DNA of 64,000 nt from CAIWHR01 sp963786625 (GTDB taxonomy: Bacteria > Pseudomonadota > Gammaproteobacteria > Burkholderiales > Casimicrobiaceae), in assembly GCA_963786625.1 (NCBI GenBank), contig CAWAZS010000010.1:62001-126000 (forward strand), in the 5' to 3' direction. Under the pieces are notes generated by a model. It did no database searches. It was given only the letters and a program-made list of their open reading frames with translations, and was not told where the DNA came from. Of the stretch, positions 27,754-35,908 are shown piece after piece. A program made the position numbers and the translations under genes. Positions within the stretch are counted from its first letter, which is position 1, and each line of letters starts with the position of its first letter.

Positions 27754-28879
27754 AACGAGCGCCGCCGCGATCGCCGTCACCACGCCGGCCGAGGACGAAG
27801 TCGCGCGGCAGATGCAGATCTGCAATGCGTGCCGGTACTGCGAAGGCTTCTGCGCGGTGTTCCCCGCGATGACGCGGCGGCTCGAGTTCGGCAAGGCGGA
27901 CGTCAACTATCTCGCCAACCTCTGCCACAGCTGCGGCGCGTGCCTGCACGCCTGCCAGTACGCGCCGCCGCACGAGTTCGCCGTCAACGTGCCGAAGGCG
28001 ATGGCAAAGGTGCGCACGCGCACCTATGCCGAGTACGCGTGGCCCCCCGGCTTCGGCCGGCTCTACGAGCGCAACGCGCTCACCGTGGCGCTCGCGCTCG
28101 GCGCCGGACTCGCGCTGTTCCTCCTGCTCGCCCTCCTGCGCGACGGGTCGCTGTGGCACTCGCCAATGGCCGGCGACTTCTACAAGGTCTTTCCCCACAA
28201 CCTGCTGGTGGCGCTCTTCACGCCCGTCTTCGGCTTCGCCTGCGTCGCGCTCGGCGTCGGTGTCATGCGCTTCTGGCGCGACGTCGCGCCCGGCGCCGTG
28301 TCGGCAGAGGCGGCGCGCGAGGCGACCGGCAACGTGCTGCGCCTCAAGTATCTCGACGGCGGCCACGGCGAGGGATGCAACGAAGTCGACGACCGGTTCA
28401 CGCTGTGGCGCCGGCGCTTCCACCACTGCACGTTCTACGGATTCCTGCTGTGCTTCGCCGCGACGGGTGTGGCTACGCTCTACCACTACCTGTTCGGCTG
28501 GCAGGCGCCGTATGCCTACGCCAGCATGCCGGTCGCGCTCGGCACCGTCGGAGGCTTGGGGCTGCTCGTCGGTCCGGCAGGCCTCTTGTGGCTCAACCTG
28601 CGCCGCGATCGGGAGCACGGCGCACCGGAGGAACGGACGCTGGACCGCGGCCTCATCGCGCTGCTCTTCCTCACGAGCGCTACGGGTCTCGCGCTGCTGG
28701 CGCTGCGCGACACCGGCGCGATGGCGCTGCTGCTCGCCGTGCACCTGGGTTTCGTGCTAGCGTTGTTCCTCACGATGCCCTACGGCAAGTTCGCGCACGG
28801 CATCTACCGCGCTGCCGCGCTGCTCAAGTGGGCGATCGAGCGCCGGCAGCCGAACCGCCTGCAACTGGAACCCGAGTGA
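27740..28879 (+). CDS. tcuB: TcuB-type membrane electron-transfer protein
   Basis: Partner that re-oxidises the TcuA flavin and passes electrons to the membrane quinone pool. It has two [4Fe-4S] ligand sets near the N-terminus, CNACRYCEGFCAVFP and CHSCGACLHACQYAPP, followed by about six hydrophobic helices (residues 115-360) with histidines suited to heme or quinone sites (RFHHCTFYGFLL; YHYLFGWQ). The ending PYGKFAHGIYRAAALLKWA is characteristic. 379 residues, translationally coupled to tcuA. Confidence 0.87.
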   Translation: MPSPETSAAAIAVTTPAEDEVARQMQICNACRYCEGFCAVFPAMTRRLEFGKADVNYLANLCHSCGACLHACQYAPPHEFAVNVPKAMAKVRTRTYAEYAWPPGFGRLYERNALTVALALGAGLALFLLLALLRDGSLWHSPMAGDFYKVFPHNLLVALFTPVFGFACVALGVGVMRFWRDVAPGAVSAEAAREATGNVLRLKYLDGGHGEGCNEVDDRFTLWRRRFHHCTFYGFLLCFAATGVATLYHYLFGWQAPYAYASMPVALGTVGGLGLLVGPAGLLWLNLRRDREHGAPEERTLDRGLIALLFLTSATGLALLALRDTGAMALLLAVHLGFVLALFLTMPYGKFAHGIYRAAALLKWAIERRQPNRLQLEPE

Positions 28880-28959
28880 GCGTCTGGCGAGCGGCAAGAC
28901 ATGGACTTGCCGCCCGATGACGTGAGCCGATCGAACGACAACTCATCACGGAGGTCACG

Positions 28960-29928
28960 ATGAAGATCCTCGCCCGTACCTCGCTCGCGCTTGTCGCGGC
29001 GGCCGCCATCGCGGGGTCGGCTTTCGCGCAGCCCTGGCCGGCCAAGCCCGTGCGCGTGATCGTCGCGTTCACCGCGGGCGGGACCACCGACATCCTGGCC
29101 CGGAGCGTCGGCCAGCGGTTGTCCGAGAAGCTGAATCAGCAGTTCGTCGTCGAGAACAAGCCGGGTGCCGGCGGCAACATCGGCACCGAGTTCGTCGTGC
29201 GCTCGGCCCCCGACGGCTACACGCTGATCGTGGACTCCGTGGGCCCGATCGCCGTCAACCCGACGCTCTACCCGAAGCTCGGCTACAACCCGCTGACGGA
29301 CCTCGTCCCGATCGTGCAGATCGCCGAGGTCCCGAACGTGCTCGTGGTGAATCCCGCGGTGCCCGCGAAGACGGTCGAGGAACTGATCGCGTATGCGAAG
29401 GCCAACCCGGGCAAGCTCAACTACGCGTCCACCGGCGTGGGCACATCGGCCCATCTCGCCGGCTTCGTGCTCGCCAAGCGTGCAGGGATCGAGGCGACTC
29501 ACGTGCCATACAAGGGTGCGGACGCGGTGCGGGATCTCGTCGCCGGACGCGTGCAGTTCATGTTCGCCACCATCCCGTCGGTGATGTCGCAGATCACGAG
29601 CGGCAACCTGCGCGCGATCGCCGTAAGCAGCGCCAGGCGCTCGCGCTCGCTGTCGGACATTCCCACGGTGGCCGAGAGCGGGTTTCCCGGGTTCGAGGCA
29701 GGTTCGTGGTTCGGCTTCTTCGGGCCGAAAGGCACGCCGCCGGAAGTCGTCGCCACGCTCAACAAGGCCGTGAACGAGATCATCGCGGTGCCGGCGACCG
29801 AGGCGCAGCTCATCAAAGAAGGCGCGGATCCGGCCGGCGGTACGCCGCAGCAGTTCGCCGATTTCGTGCAGCGGGAATACGAGAAGTGGAAGGTTGTCGT
29901 ACGCGATTCGGGCGCGACCGCGGAGTGA
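28960..29928 (+). CDS. Bug/TTT-family periplasmic substrate-binding protein
   Basis: Periplasmic solute receptor of the tripartite tricarboxylate transporter type. A signal peptide (LVAAAAIAGSAFAQ) is followed by WPAKPVRVIVAFTAGGTTDI, the family ligand loop, and the conserved NIGTEFVVRSAPDGYT and GFFGPKGTPPEVV segments. 322 residues, intact. No TctA/TctB membrane subunits are present nearby, which is usual for the greatly expanded Bug family of Burkholderiales; it probably shares a carrier encoded elsewhere. Its place in the tcu island suggests it recognises the carboxylate that TcuA oxidises. Confidence 0.9.
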   Translation: MKILARTSLALVAAAAIAGSAFAQPWPAKPVRVIVAFTAGGTTDILARSVGQRLSEKLNQQFVVENKPGAGGNIGTEFVVRSAPDGYTLIVDSVGPIAVNPTLYPKLGYNPLTDLVPIVQIAEVPNVLVVNPAVPAKTVEELIAYAKANPGKLNYASTGVGTSAHLAGFVLAKRAGIEATHVPYKGADAVRDLVAGRVQFMFATIPSVMSQITSGNLRAIAVSSARRSRSLSDIPTVAESGFPGFEAGSWFGFFGPKGTPPEVVATLNKAVNEIIAVPATEAQLIKEGADPAGGTPQQFADFVQREYEKWKVVVRDSGATAE

Positions 29929-29955
29929 TGGCGATGGACGCTGGCTGGGAGACGC

Positions 29956-30504
29956 ATGATGACGGCTGAGGGAGCGACGCGCGCGGACGGCGAGTGCTGG
30001 GACGAGACCGTCGTGCGCGTGTTGAAGGCGAACGACGTCCCTCTCGTCACCTATGTGCCGGACCGGGTGCTGGCGCCGCTGATCAGGCGGCTGCACGCCG
30101 ACGACTATTTCACGGTCCTTGCCCCCGCGCGTGAAGAAGAAGCTGTCGGCATCGTCACCGGCGCCTACATGGGCGGCCTGCGCGGGATCGTGCTCATGCA
30201 GACGAGCGGCTTCGCGACGCTGCCGAACGTGCTGGCGTCGCTGGTGGTGCCTTCCCAGATTCCGCTGCTGATGGTGATTTCGGAGCGGGGCACCCTGGGG
30301 GACTTCCAGCTCGGCCAGGCGATCGTGTGCCGGACGATGCGGCCGATTCTGGAGACGCTGGGCATCGAGCACCACGCCATCACGCGGCAGGAGGACGTCG
30401 AGTTCGTCGTCGATCGCATGATCAAGCAGGCCTACGCCACCCAGGCCCCCGCCGCGATGATCCTCTCGCCGCTGCTGACGAGCCGTGGTGGCGGCGGGCA
30501 CTGA
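29956..30504 (+). CDS. Thiamine-diphosphate decarboxylase, alpha (PYR) subunit
   Basis: Half-size thiamine diphosphate enzyme resembling the sulfopyruvate/phosphonopyruvate decarboxylase alpha subunit (ComD-like). It shows the PYR-domain fold with the glutamate that activates the cofactor in LAPAREEEAVGIVTGAYMGG, and MQTSGFATLPNVLASL as expected. 182 residues. It is followed 11 nt later by the PP-domain subunit. The family decarboxylates 3-substituted pyruvates to aldehydes, and an aldehyde dehydrogenase gene follows. Which 2-oxo acid is used cannot be read from sequence. Confidence 0.82.
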   Translation: MMTAEGATRADGECWDETVVRVLKANDVPLVTYVPDRVLAPLIRRLHADDYFTVLAPAREEEAVGIVTGAYMGGLRGIVLMQTSGFATLPNVLASLVVPSQIPLLMVISERGTLGDFQLGQAIVCRTMRPILETLGIEHHAITRQEDVEFVVDRMIKQAYATQAPAAMILSPLLTSRGGGGH

Positions 30505-30515
30505 CGGAGCGCGCG

Positions 30516-31157
30516 ATGGCGGACCTTCTCTTTGAATCGCCGGGCCGGCACGGGGTCAAGGTCATGAACCGTTCCGACCTCACGCGACGGCTCGTGTCCC
30601 GGCTGCGCAACGACGAAGCGGTCGTGGCCGGCATCGGCAACACGCACTTCGACCTCTGGGCGAGCGGCCAGCGCCCGCAGAACTACTACATGCTGGGCAG
30701 CATGGGACTGGCGGTCCCGATCGCGCTGGGCGTCGCCCTCGCGCAGCGCGAGCGCCAAGTGTTCGCGCTGGAAGGCGACGGCTCCATGCTGATGCAGCTC
30801 GGTGCGCTCGGCACGGTCGCTTCGGCCCGCCCGAAGAACCTGGCGATCGCCGTGTTCGACAACGGCGCCTACCAGATCACCGGATCGCAGCCCGCGCTCA
30901 CGGCCACCGGCGTCGACCTCGTCGCCGTCGCGAGGGCCGCCGGGCTGGCGCAAAGCGCCTGGGCGACGGACGAGACGCACTTCGAAGCGCTCGTCGATCA
31001 CGCGCTCGCGGGCGAGGGTCCGGTCTTCATAGGGACCAGGACAGACCAGCAGCCTCCCGCGGGCGTGACCGAGCGCGACGCGGCGAGGATCCGCATCCGC
31101 TTCATGGATGCGCTCGCCACCACGCCTCGCGCCAAGGCGCAATCTTCCCGAAAGTGA
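30516..31157 (+). CDS. Thiamine-diphosphate decarboxylase, beta (PP) subunit
   Basis: ComE-like subunit binding the diphosphate of the cofactor. The TPP motif is visible as EGDGSMLMQLGALGT, ending in FDNGAYQITG about 25 residues on. NTHFDLWASGQRPQNYYMLG is the conserved N-terminal part. 213 residues. With the preceding gene it would form an alpha/beta decarboxylase. The stop overlaps a possible GTG start of the aldehyde dehydrogenase. Confidence 0.83.
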   Translation: MADLLFESPGRHGVKVMNRSDLTRRLVSRLRNDEAVVAGIGNTHFDLWASGQRPQNYYMLGSMGLAVPIALGVALAQRERQVFALEGDGSMLMQLGALGTVASARPKNLAIAVFDNGAYQITGSQPALTATGVDLVAVARAAGLAQSAWATDETHFEALVDHALAGEGPVFIGTRTDQQPPAGVTERDAARIRIRFMDALATTPRAKAQSSRK

Positions 31158-31162
31158 GCGCG

Positions 31163-32575
31163 ATGGGCCAGTTGCTGATCGCCGGCGGGTGGGTGGACGG
31201 TGCCTCCAGCGAGCGGCTGCATGACAAGTACACAGGCGCAGCGTACGGCGACATGGCCGTCGCCTCGCCTGCGCAGGTGGAAGCGGCGGTCGCCGGCGCG
31301 GTGCGCGGGCAAGAGCGCGCGACGCTCACGCCGTACCAGCGCTTCAAGGTGCTCTCGGCGGCAGCGCGCATCATCGCGAGCCGCATCGAACCGCTGATCG
31401 AACTCATGCGGCACGAGGCAGGCTTCACGTGCGCCGACGGTGACACCGAGGTGCGGCGCTGCGTGCAGACGCTCGAGCTCTCGGCCGAGGAGGCGAAGCG
31501 CCTTAACGGCGACATGGTGCCAATGCAGGCGGGCGACGGGGTGAAGGATCGCATCGGCTTCACGATGCGCGCGCCGCGCGGCGTGATCTGCGCGATCACC
31601 CCGTTCAACGCACCGCTCAACGTAGTGGCGCACAAGGTCGGACCCGCACTGGCGGGCGGCAATTCGGTTGTCGTAAAGCCATCGGAGTTCACGCCGCTGA
31701 CGGCGGTGGAGCTATGCAAGGCCCTGCTCGACGCGGAGCTCCCGCCCGACCTGCTTGCGCTAGTGCACGGCGATGGGCGCGTGGTCGGGCCGCAACTGCT
31801 CGCCGACCCGCGCATCGCGTTCTACGCGTTCACGGGCAGCACGCGCGTCGGACGGGAGATCCAGCAGGCGGCCGGTCTGCGCCGAACCCAGCTCGAACTG
31901 GGCAGCATTGCCAGCACCATCGTGTGCCACGACGCCAACATCGACGCTGCAGTGCCCAAGATCCTGAGCGCCGGCTTCCGCAAGGCCGGTCAGGTCTGCA
32001 CGTCGGTGCAGCGACTGTTCATCGATCGGCGCATCGCTGCGGAATGCGTTCCGAAGCTCGTTGCTGCCACGCGGGCAATGAAGTACGGCGATCCGGCCGA
32101 CCCGGCGACGGTGATCGGTCCGATGATCAGCGTCGCGCACGCGCAGCGCGCCGAATCCTGGGTGGCCGAGGCGGTGCGCGCGGGCGCCCAAGTCCTGGTC
32201 GGCGGAAACCGGCAGGGCGCGCTGATGGCGCCCACGCTGCTGGCCCGCGTCACCGACGACATGAAGGTGAGCTGCGAGGAGATCTTCGCGCCGGTGGTGT
32301 CGATCGTCGAATTCGACGGCATCGACGAGGCCGTCGCGCGCGCCAACGCAACGCCGTTCGGGCTGTCGGTCGGCTTGTTCACTTCGAATCTGCACACCGC
32401 ATTGCGCGCCGGGCGCGCATTGCGCTTTGGCGGAGTGCACATCAACGAGGCCTCCAGCGCCCGCGTGGACGCCATGCCGTTTGGCGGTGTGAAGGACAGC
32501 GGCTACGGATGGGAAGGGCCGGCCTACTCGATCCGCGAGATGACGGAAGAGCGGCTCCTGACCGTCGCTTTCTGA
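31163..32575 (+). CDS. NAD(P)-dependent aldehyde dehydrogenase
   Basis: ALDH-superfamily enzyme, 470 residues, oxidising an aldehyde to an acid or CoA ester. The catalytic cysteine is in KAGQVCTSVQRLF, the general-base glutamate in LELGSIASTIV, and the cofactor loop in FTGSTRVGREI. The C-terminus SSARVDAMPFGGVKDSGYG is typical. ATG at 31163 is chosen; a GTG at 31154 overlapping the previous stop is possible. Placed after the decarboxylase genes, it probably consumes their aldehyde product. It resembles succinate-semialdehyde or sulfoacetaldehyde dehydrogenases in length, but the substrate is not assignable. Confidence 0.88.
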   Translation: MGQLLIAGGWVDGASSERLHDKYTGAAYGDMAVASPAQVEAAVAGAVRGQERATLTPYQRFKVLSAAARIIASRIEPLIELMRHEAGFTCADGDTEVRRCVQTLELSAEEAKRLNGDMVPMQAGDGVKDRIGFTMRAPRGVICAITPFNAPLNVVAHKVGPALAGGNSVVVKPSEFTPLTAVELCKALLDAELPPDLLALVHGDGRVVGPQLLADPRIAFYAFTGSTRVGREIQQAAGLRRTQLELGSIASTIVCHDANIDAAVPKILSAGFRKAGQVCTSVQRLFIDRRIAAECVPKLVAATRAMKYGDPADPATVIGPMISVAHAQRAESWVAEAVRAGAQVLVGGNRQGALMAPTLLARVTDDMKVSCEEIFAPVVSIVEFDGIDEAVARANATPFGLSVGLFTSNLHTALRAGRALRFGGVHINEASSARVDAMPFGGVKDSGYGWEGPAYSIREMTEERLLTVAF

Positions 32576-32648
32576 CCTGCGCAGCGTCGCCGGAACCGAT
32601 CATCGGCCGCGGCCCCGAGGCAACAGAGCGGGCGCCAGACTGCTCGCC

Positions 32649-33137
32649 ATGGAGTCTCCCTTGAGCACGCACCCGTCCACCGCGATCCGGTACTACTGGG
32701 AGGATTTCACGCCCGGCTGGAGCTACGAGAGCGGTGCGGCGTCGATCAGCGCAGCGGAAATCAAGCGCTTTGCGCAAGAGTACGACCCGCAGCGCTACCA
32801 CACCGACGAGACGGCAGCAAAGGCAACGCCCTTCGGCGGGCTCATCGCCAGCGGCTGGCACACCTGCGCCGTGGCGATGCGGCTCATGTGCGACGGCTAC
32901 CTGCTCGCGTCGTCGTGCGTCGGTTCGCCCGGACTCGAGGAGTTGCGGTGGCTGAAACCGGTACGGCCCGACGACCGGCTGCGCCTTCGGGCCACGGTGC
33001 TTGAACAGACGCCCTCGCGAACGCAGAGCAATCGCGGCACCGTGAAGTTTCGTTGGGACGTGCTGAACCAGGACGACGACGTCGTCTGCACGATGATCGG
33101 CCGGCAGCATTATCTGCGCCGGACTCCGACTCCCTGA
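32649..33137 (+). CDS. MaoC-like acyl hydratase/dehydratase
   Basis: Single hot-dog domain protein of 162 residues. The hydratase motif EYDPQRYHTDETAAKATPFGG holds the catalytic Asp and His pair (spread over two short runs), and GLIASGWHTCAVAMRL is the following helix. It is the last gene of the tcu island, 73 nt after the aldehyde dehydrogenase and 142 nt before comM. It may hydrate an unsaturated acid or CoA thioester formed by TcuA chemistry (inference). Confidence 0.82.
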   Translation: MESPLSTHPSTAIRYYWEDFTPGWSYESGAASISAAEIKRFAQEYDPQRYHTDETAAKATPFGGLIASGWHTCAVAMRLMCDGYLLASSCVGSPGLEELRWLKPVRPDDRLRLRATVLEQTPSRTQSNRGTVKFRWDVLNQDDDVVCTMIGRQHYLRRTPTP

Positions 33138-33279
33138 CCGTCCGGCCGCCTGGTGCGGCCGATACCCCGGCGAGCGGCACAATCGCCGTGCTGGTCGGCC
33201 GAGAGGATGAAGGCGCGCCGCCGCCGGCAGGTCCAGACTCGGCATCTCAAGATGGATCGCGCCGGATCGTCTCCCGACC

Positions 33280-34803
33280 ATGTCCCTCGCCGTCGTCCTG
33301 TCGCGCAGTCTGGCCGGGCTCGACGCCCCGCTCGTCACGGTCGAAGTGCATCTCGCCGGCGGCCTGCCCGCATTCAATCTGGTGGGATTGCCCGATACCG
33401 AGGTCAAGGAGGCGCGCGATCGCGTGCGCGCGGCGCTGCAGAACGCGCAGTTCGAGTTTCCTGCGCGCAAGATCACGGTCAATCTCGCGCCGGCCGATCT
33501 GCCCAAGGAATCGGGTCGCTTCGACCTGCCGATCGCTATCGGCATCCTCGCCGCGACGGGTCAAGTGCCCGCCAACGCGCTCGCGCAATACGAGTTCGCC
33601 GGCGAGCTGGCTCTGGGCGGCGCGCTGCGTCCCATTCGCGGCGCGCTGCCGATGGCGCTGTCCGCGCGCCGCGACCGGCGCGCCTTCGTGCTTCCCGCCG
33701 AAAACGCCGGCGAAGCCGCCCTGGTGGACGGCGCGCTCGTCTACCCCGCGCCGACGCTGCTCGCGGTGTGCGCGCACCTGTCGGGTCGCGAGCTGCTGTC
33801 GGCGCTGGCAGCGCATCCCGATCCGCCCGCCGCTGCCGGCCGCGCGCCCGACCTGGACGACGTCCGCGGCCAGGCACACGCCAAGCGCGCGCTCGCGATC
33901 GCCGCCGCCGGGGGACACAGCCTGCTGATGGTCGGCCCGCCCGGCGCCGGGAAGTCGATGCTCGCGCAGCGCCTGCCGGGCATCCTGCCCGCGCTCACGG
34001 AACGCGAGGCGGTCGCGATCGCGGCGATCGCCTCGCTCGCCGGCCGCTTCTCGCCTTCGACGTGGGGCACGCGGCCGTTTCGAGCGCCCCACCATACCGC
34101 AAGCGCCGTCGCTCTCGTCGGCGGCGGCAGCGATCCGCGCCCCGGCGAAATCTCGCTCGCCCATCATGGTGTGTTGTTCCTCGACGAATTGCCGGAGTGG
34201 GATCGGCGCGTCCTCGAGGTGCTGCGCGAGCCGCTCGAGGCCGGCGTGATCCACATCTCGCGCGCGGCAAGGCAGAGCACCTTCCCGGCCGAGTTCCAGT
34301 TCGTCGCCGCGATGAACCCCTGCCCCTGCGGCTGGCTCGGCCACGCGAGCGGGCGTTGCCGGTGCACGCCGGAGCGGATCGCGCGCTATCGCAGCCGGGT
34401 CTCGGGGCCGTTGCTCGATCGCATCGATCTGGGCATCGAGGTGCCGGCGCTGGCGGTCGAGGCGCTGGAGCTCCGCGCCAAGCTGGGCGAGCCGGGGGCC
34501 GGGGCCGAAGGTGCCAGCGCCCGCCTGCGGGCCGAGGCCACGGCTGCACGCGACCGCCAGATTGCGCGGCAGGGGAAGCCCAACGCGCGGCTGTCGCCGC
34601 GGGAAATCGGCACGCATTGCGCGCCCGACGCGGCGGGCGCCGCACTGCTCGCGAAGGCGATGACCCGGCTGTCGCTCTCGGCGCGCGCCTATCACCGGAT
34701 CCTGAAGGTCGCGCGGACCATCGCCGATCTCGCCGACAGCGCCGACGTCGCCGGGCCGCATGTCGCGGAAGCGGTCGTCTATCGCCGCTTCGATCGGCTC
34801 TGA
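33280..34803 (+). CDS. comM: YifB/ComM-type Mg-chelatase-like AAA+ ATPase
   Basis: Hexameric helicase that in naturally competent bacteria promotes branch migration during integration of transformed DNA. An N-terminal Lon-like S5 domain (LPAFNLVGLPDTEVKEARDR) is followed by the Mg-chelatase AAA+ core with Walker A GPPGAGKSMLAQRL, Walker B VLFLDELPEW and AAMNPCPCGWLGH with zinc-type cysteines. The C-terminal domain has LSARAYHRILKVARTIADL. 507 residues, intact. Confidence 0.95.
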   Translation: MSLAVVLSRSLAGLDAPLVTVEVHLAGGLPAFNLVGLPDTEVKEARDRVRAALQNAQFEFPARKITVNLAPADLPKESGRFDLPIAIGILAATGQVPANALAQYEFAGELALGGALRPIRGALPMALSARRDRRAFVLPAENAGEAALVDGALVYPAPTLLAVCAHLSGRELLSALAAHPDPPAAAGRAPDLDDVRGQAHAKRALAIAAAGGHSLLMVGPPGAGKSMLAQRLPGILPALTEREAVAIAAIASLAGRFSPSTWGTRPFRAPHHTASAVALVGGGSDPRPGEISLAHHGVLFLDELPEWDRRVLEVLREPLEAGVIHISRAARQSTFPAEFQFVAAMNPCPCGWLGHASGRCRCTPERIARYRSRVSGPLLDRIDLGIEVPALAVEALELRAKLGEPGAGAEGASARLRAEATAARDRQIARQGKPNARLSPREIGTHCAPDAAGAALLAKAMTRLSLSARAYHRILKVARTIADLADSADVAGPHVAEAVVYRRFDRL

Positions 34804-35131
34804 CCGCCACCGGGTGCCGGGAGTGCGCCCGGGTATGGGCTCCAAACCCCAGATCGGCGCCGGAATCACCTGAAGTAAGTGGTCACCCTGGCAACTCGGA
34901 GTGCCGGCTGTTACGCCACGCCAACGCCTGAGTGAGCGGCCACTTCATATTTCCTGACCTCAATTGTTGCGCCGCACCAAGAGCTTAGCGCGCGAATCAT
35001 CCAAACTGATCAAAATGATCTGAAACAATGATTTGCGCCGTCATTTTGAAGTCCTTATCTTCGGTTTGTGCCGCGCAGGGCAGATGGGCGAAGCCCACTC
35101 CCGGCGCGAATTACCCGAAAAGGATCTCGAC
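34804..35131. other. Intergenic region after comM
   Basis: 328 bases without a gene. The first half contains GAAGTAAGTGGTCACCCTGG (34873-34892) and, about 45 nt on, an imperfect reverse counterpart (GAGTGAGCGGCCACTTCAT, 34931-34949), possibly decayed insertion-sequence ends. The second half is markedly A/T-richer than the surroundings (34950-35060) and probably holds the promoter of the following small gene. Confidence 0.4.
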
Positions 35132-35422
35132 ATGCGAACCACTTCCGTCCCTCTTCACGACACGCTCGACCTCGGCATCTTCGCCCTCCTGGCGAGGGCG
35201 TTCGCGCCGCCGCTGGTGCGAACGGAGAGGTCCACCGGATCGGACGGCGTCAAGGCCGAACTCGCGACGCCGCGCCCGGGACTTCTCGACCGCCTCGACA
35301 CCTGGTGCTGGCGGATGGAGCAGCGCGCACTCGAAAGGCACCTCGCCAAGGCTCAGGACATCAACGACCTCGAGGCCCGGATGCGCGATCTCGAGCGCGG
35401 GAACACGTTCCGCTGTTACTGA
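35132..35422 (+). CDS. Small DUF3563-like protein
   Basis: 96 residues from an ATG preceded by AAAAGGAT. The C-terminal 45 residues (LDTWCWRMEQRALERHLAKA then QDINDLEARMRDLERG) resemble DUF3563, a short helical family of Burkholderiales with unknown function. The N-terminal half has no recognised match. It lies in an A/T-rich island between comM and lysR and is preceded by a long leader, so it may be independently expressed. Confidence 0.6.
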   Translation: MRTTSVPLHDTLDLGIFALLARAFAPPLVRTERSTGSDGVKAELATPRPGLLDRLDTWCWRMEQRALERHLAKAQDINDLEARMRDLERGNTFRCY

Positions 35423-35493
35423 ACCGCGATGGCGACAGCTGCGCGGCCCCATCGGGGCGACCCGCGAGCGCAATTTCAACCACAGAGGCGACC

Positions 35494-35841
35494 ATGGAAG
35501 ACTATCGAATGACCACCTTAACCGCGACCGGCGCTCACCGCAGGGCCCGGCGTGCGCTCATTGCTTGGGGCTTGTGGCTGCGTGCCGGCCTCGTCGGCGT
35601 CGCCGCGCTGGCTGCGGGGCCTATGCTGGCCTTCAACGGCGACATCCGCCCGACGTCGGCGCTGGCGCTCGTGCTCGGCGGCAGCATGCTCGCCGCGCTG
35701 TCCTGGTCCCGGCTGCGTGTCGCCCTAGTGCAAGCCGATGCGCCGGAGTCCGGTCGGGCGACTGCGCGCCACGGCGCCGGCGACCGCGGTGGCCGGCCAG
35801 GCCCGGAACTGCGGCACGCTGCCGCTGCCGGCGCCGAGTAG
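35494..35841 (+). CDS. Hypothetical small membrane protein
   Basis: 115 residues from ATG 35494 (in-frame ATG also at 35509). Two hydrophobic segments are seen: ALIAWGLWLRAGLVGVAALA and ALALVLGGSMLAALSW. The last 35 residues are Arg/Gly/Ala-rich and look like unselected frame, so the true end may differ. No family recognised. 71 nt after the DUF3563-like gene, so possibly co-transcribed. Confidence 0.5.
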   Translation: MEDYRMTTLTATGAHRRARRALIAWGLWLRAGLVGVAALAAGPMLAFNGDIRPTSALALVLGGSMLAALSWSRLRVALVQADAPESGRATARHGAGDRGGRPGPELRHAAAAGAE

Positions 35842-35908
35842 TCCCAATCGGTCGATTCCCGCGCCAGACCCCGGCGCGGGACCCGCAGGCGGGAGACCGA
35901 CGCTGAAC

